A stretch of DNA of 8,386 nt. Origin: Gammaproteobacteria bacterium (GTDB lineage: Bacteria; Pseudomonadota; Gammaproteobacteria; GRL18). The stretch is taken from assembly GCA_023144715.1 (NCBI GenBank), contig JAGLFC010000125.1, positions 1-8,386 of the forward strand, in the 5' to 3' direction. The position numbers and the translations under genes were made by a program. The notes below the pieces were generated by a model. The model saw only the letters and a list, made by a program, of their open reading frames with translations. It was not told where the DNA came from and searched no databases. Positions 6,206 through 8,386 of this stretch are shown here, in pieces. Every line of letters begins with the position of its first letter. Positions within the stretch are counted from its first letter, which is position 1.

Positions 6206-6243
6206 AGTTCTTTTTTAACACATTGCTTATATATGGTATAAAA

Positions 6244-6660
6244 ATGGAACAATTGAATGAATTTGCACAAAGCAATTGGATTATGATTCTTATGTGGTTT
6301 GTCCTACTAGGCATGATTATTAACTCCTTTTTAAGTGCCAGTTATAATATTAGCCCTCAACAAGCGGTACAATTAATGAGCCATGAAACGGGTAGTTTAA
6401 TCCTTGATGTTAGAGAAGATAGTGAATATCAATCAGGTCACATTAAAGATTCTATCCATATTCCTATGGGAGCATTGGCTTCACGTATTACTGAATTAGA
6501 TAAATACAAAAATAAAAATGTCATTCTAGGATGTCGTTCAGGAAGTCGTTCTGGCAGAGCATGTGGTATTTTAAAGAAACATGGTTTTGAAAAAGTACAT
6601 AATTTACAAGGTGGTGTACTCGCCTGGGAAAAAGATAATTTACCAATGAAAAAAGGATAA
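6244..6660 (+). CDS. Membrane-anchored rhodanese-like protein (YibN type)
   Basis: Single-domain rhodanese with an N-terminal membrane anchor, 138 residues. A hydrophobic span (about 12-33, WIMILMWFVLLGMIINSFL) precedes a rhodanese fold with LILDVREDSEYQSGHIKDS, the active-site loop CRSGSRS with Cys97, and the closing LQGGVLAWEKDNLP. The family carries sulfur on this Cys as a persulfide; the substrate here is unknown. Length, anchor and position just before grxC match E. coli yibN. I chose ATG 6244 rather than TTG 6223 because the TTG adds seven residues with no ribosome site and the family begins near the ATG; the ATG itself has only a weak GGT upstream. It is the first gene of the operon, and grxC starts three bases after its stop. 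Confidence 0.9.
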   Translation: MEQLNEFAQSNWIMILMWFVLLGMIINSFLSASYNISPQQAVQLMSHETGSLILDVREDSEYQSGHIKDSIHIPMGALASRITELDKYKNKNVILGCRSGSRSGRACGILKKHGFEKVHNLQGGVLAWEKDNLPMKKG

Positions 6661-6663
6661 TCT

Positions 6664-6936
6664 ATGTCAAAAGTACAAGCCAAAATTACGATTTATGTTA
6701 CACCCTATTGCCCTTATTGTGTTCGAGCTAAAAGTTTACTCAATGCTAAAGAGGTTAATTTTACAGAAATTGATATTGCCGAACAACCTGAACAACGCGC
6801 TGAAATGATACAAAAAAGTAATGGTATCACTTCTGTTCCACAAATTTTTATTGGTAGCATTCATTTGGGTGGTTGTGATGATTTATTAGCGACAGAAGCA
6901 GCAGGAAAACTTGATCAACTCTTATTTCCCTCTTAA
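6664..6936 (+). CDS. grxC: Glutaredoxin 3
   Basis: Small cytoplasmic dithiol glutaredoxin that uses glutathione to reduce disulfides and glutathionylated proteins. 90 residues, close to the 83 of E. coli Grx3. The active site is CPYC at Cys16/Cys19, directly after the first beta strand. TSVPQIFI supplies the cis-Pro (Pro59), and GGCDDL (69-74) is the glutathione-binding segment, here with the extra Cys71 seen in many class I glutaredoxins. ATG is preceded by AAAAGGA (6651-6657), which lies inside the end of the rhodanese gene, so the two are probably translationally linked. The next gene follows after 15 bases. Confidence 0.95.
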   Translation: MSKVQAKITIYVTPYCPYCVRAKSLLNAKEVNFTEIDIAEQPEQRAEMIQKSNGITSVPQIFIGSIHLGGCDDLLATEAAGKLDQLLFPS

Positions 6937-6951
6937 CCAGTAAGGATTACC

Positions 6952-7386
6952 ATGCCTCATACTGTACATATTGTTTGCCCTCATTGTGACGGCATTAATC
7001 GTATTCCCAATGATAAGCTATCTGCAGGTGGAAAGTGTGGTAAATGCCAAAAACAATTATTAACAGGTGACGTTATTGAACTGAATACTTCACGCTTCAA
7101 TAAGCATATACAAAAAAATGATTTACCTATATTAGTTGATTTTTGGGCACCTTGGTGTGGCCCTTGTAAAATGATGGCACCTATTTTTCAACAAACCGCC
7201 CATCATTTTCAATATCAGTTAACCGCTGTAAAAGTGAATACTGAACAAGAACAATCACTAGCAGGTCAATACAATATCCGTAATATTCCAACTCTGGCTA
7301 TTTTTCATCATAATAAAGAAATTGCACGACAAGCAGGTGCTATGGATAAAAATAGCCTCATTCAATGGGTACAACAATATCTTTAA
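6952..7386 (+). CDS. trxC: Thioredoxin 2-type protein with N-terminal zinc-ribbon
   Basis: Cytoplasmic protein disulfide reductase, 144 residues, near the 139 of E. coli TrxC. The N-terminal extension has two Cys pairs, CPHC (9-12) and CGKC (29-32), that form the zinc site characteristic of thioredoxin 2 in established family knowledge. The thioredoxin fold follows, with DFWAPWCGPCKMMAP (Cys69/Cys72) and the cis-Pro in NIPTLAIF (Pro113). The start is ATG with TAAGGA at 6941-6946. It is inserted between grxC and secB, where E. coli has no gene, and the close spacing (15 bases before, 39 after) indicates the same operon. A plain thioredoxin 1 is excluded by the four extra cysteines. Confidence 0.93.
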   Translation: MPHTVHIVCPHCDGINRIPNDKLSAGGKCGKCQKQLLTGDVIELNTSRFNKHIQKNDLPILVDFWAPWCGPCKMMAPIFQQTAHHFQYQLTAVKVNTEQEQSLAGQYNIRNIPTLAIFHHNKEIARQAGAMDKNSLIQWVQQYL

Positions 7387-7425
7387 TTTTACCTTTTTAT
7401 AACGACTCACACTTAGGATTTAATC

Positions 7426-7920
7426 ATGGCAGACGAACAAGTTAATAATGAAGAAAAACAGCAACAATTTATTATTCAAAAACTTTATTGTAAAGATATT
7501 TCTTTTGAAACCCCTAATTCTCCAGCAATGTTTACTGAAAAATGGGAACCACAATTAAAATTAGATTTAAATACAGGGGTTAAACCTTTATCAGAAGATG
7601 TTTTTGAAGTAGTTCTTACGGTCACTGCTACCGTTAAAGTGGGTGAAAAAACAGCCTTTTTAGTTGAAGTACAACAAGCAGGTATTTTTAATATTAGTGG
7701 TTTTGAAAAACCTCAATTAGATGCAATGTTGGGCAGTTATTCACCTAATATCTTATACCCTTATGCCCGTGAAGTCATTACAGATTTAGTCAGTAAAGGT
7801 GGTTTTCCTCAACTGGTCATTCAACCTGTTAACTTTGAGGCTATCTATAGTCAACAATTACAACAACGTCGTGAAGAAGAAGCAGCAGCCAATGGTTCTA
7901 CTTCAGAAGCCGTTCATTAA
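7426..7920 (+). CDS. secB: Protein-export chaperone SecB
   Basis: Cytosolic tetrameric chaperone that keeps precursor proteins unfolded and hands them to SecA. 164 residues, slightly above the 155 of E. coli. Family blocks in order: FIIQKLYCKDISFETPNSP (about 15-33), the WEPQLKLDLNT strand (about 41-51), the VVLTVTATVKV strand (62-72), AFLVEVQQAGIFNISGF (76-92), SPNILYPYAREVITDLVSKG (105-124) and GGFPQLVIQPVNFEAIY (about 124-140). The tail is a low-complexity Gln/Glu/Ala-rich segment, usually variable. ATG is preceded by TAGGAT (7414-7419). It lies directly before gpsA, as in E. coli. Confidence 0.97.
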   Translation: MADEQVNNEEKQQQFIIQKLYCKDISFETPNSPAMFTEKWEPQLKLDLNTGVKPLSEDVFEVVLTVTATVKVGEKTAFLVEVQQAGIFNISGFEKPQLDAMLGSYSPNILYPYAREVITDLVSKGGFPQLVIQPVNFEAIYSQQLQQRREEEAAANGSTSEAVH

Positions 7921-7937
7921 AACAATATGATTAACGC

Positions 7938-8386
7938 ATGAAAAAACCATCAATCACAGTACTTGGTGCAGGTTCTTGGGGAACAGCACTGGCTATTTTA
8001 TTAGCTAAAAATGGTCATAAAGTTATCTTATGGGGCAGAAATAAAGATAAAATTAATGCTATGTATACCGCTTCTGAAAATACTTTTTTTCTTGCTGGCA
8101 TTCCTTTTCCCAAAACATTGACACTCAGCTCTGATCTTAAAAATGCTCTTGCACACAGTGATGATTTATTGGTGGTTGTTCCTAGTCATGCGTTTCGTGA
8201 TACTTTACTTAATGTTAAGCAAATCAAACCTAATTTGCACAGTATTAGTTGGGCAACTAAGGGTTTAGAACCTAAAACTCATCAACTTTTACATAGCGTA
8301 GTTGAAGAAATATTTCCTACATTAAAAAAACGTGCGGTTATTTCTGGACCTACTTTTGCTGCTGAAGTTGCACATGGCTTACCCAC
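7938..8386 (+). CDS. gpsA: Glycerol-3-phosphate dehydrogenase [NAD(P)+] (N-terminal part, cut by window edge)
   Basis: Makes sn-glycerol 3-phosphate for phospholipid synthesis from dihydroxyacetone phosphate. 149 codons are present, about 45% of the usual ~335. The Rossmann NAD(P) site GAGSWGT is at residues 10-16, and WGRNKDKI (32-39) follows the second strand. VPSHAFR (81-87), WATKGLE with Lys108 (105-111) and SGPTFAAEVAHGLP (136-149) are all standard GpsA blocks. The start is ATG 7938, 17 bases after secB. There is no clear ribosome site, and the ATG overlaps the TGA of a four-codon frame beginning at ATG 7927, so it may depend on translation from upstream. The stop lies beyond the window. 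Confidence 0.96.
   Translation, partial: MKKPSITVLGAGSWGTALAILLAKNGHKVILWGRNKDKINAMYTASENTFFLAGIPFPKTLTLSSDLKNALAHSDDLLVVVPSHAFRDTLLNVKQIKPNLHSISWATKGLEPKTHQLLHSVVEEIFPTLKKRAVISGPTFAAEVAHGLP

Noticed and set aside
6061..6220. Possible small RNA or small gene in the gap before the rhodanese
   Set aside because: No stable GC-containing hairpin, no T-run terminator with a stem, and no open frame with a ribosome site was found.
6223..6243. TTG start adding seven residues to the rhodanese
   Set aside because: There is no ribosome site, the added residues are not family-like, and the ATG at 6244 gives the usual length with the membrane anchor properly placed.

Overview
The window looks like chromosomal DNA of a moderately AT-rich gammaproteobacterium (roughly 37% GC by eye). 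The main support is the block rhodanese (YibN-like) - glutaredoxin 3 - thioredoxin - secB - gpsA at the right end. It matches the E. coli order yibN-grxC-secB-gpsA, except that a thioredoxin-2-type gene sits between grxC and secB. SecB, an AcrB-type RND pump and a PagL-type outer-membrane lipid A deacylase all indicate a Gram-negative envelope. I cannot name the genus.

Layout. (1) 1-344, minus strand: the N-terminus of an RND (AcrB/HAE1) drug-efflux transporter, cut by the window edge. (2) 345-586: a divergent intergenic region packed with three inverted repeats that overlap candidate promoters for both flanking genes. (3) 587-3169: a full-length P3A-type plasma-membrane proton-pumping ATPase with a GTG start. 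(4) 3245-3856: an unrecognised multi-span membrane protein, in the same frame as the ATPase and separated from it by a single TAG. (5) 4077-4868 and 4900-5385: a class I polyphosphate kinase 2 and a DUF1269-type glycine-rich membrane protein, probably one transcript. (6) 5469-5996: a PagL-like lipid A 3-O-deacylase whose signal peptide is encoded only if translation starts upstream of the first ATG, at a non-standard codon. (7) 6244-8386: the rhodanese / glutaredoxin / thioredoxin / SecB / GpsA operon, with gpsA cut by the right edge. No intergenic gap exceeds 300 bases. I see no RNA gene, insertion sequence, CRISPR array or integrase.

How the genes may work together. The right-hand operon is ordinary housekeeping: thiol redox, export chaperoning and glycerol-3-phosphate synthesis. 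The left and middle genes share an envelope and energy theme: proton export by the ATPase, polyphosphate-nucleotide exchange by PPK2, two membrane proteins of unknown role, drug efflux and LPS remodelling. That could suit stress or low-pH adaptation, but this is inference from adjacency. I do not see a convincing new multi-gene system. The points most worth checking are the dyad-rich divergent promoter region, the PagL start codon and active site, and the single-stop junction behind the ATPase.
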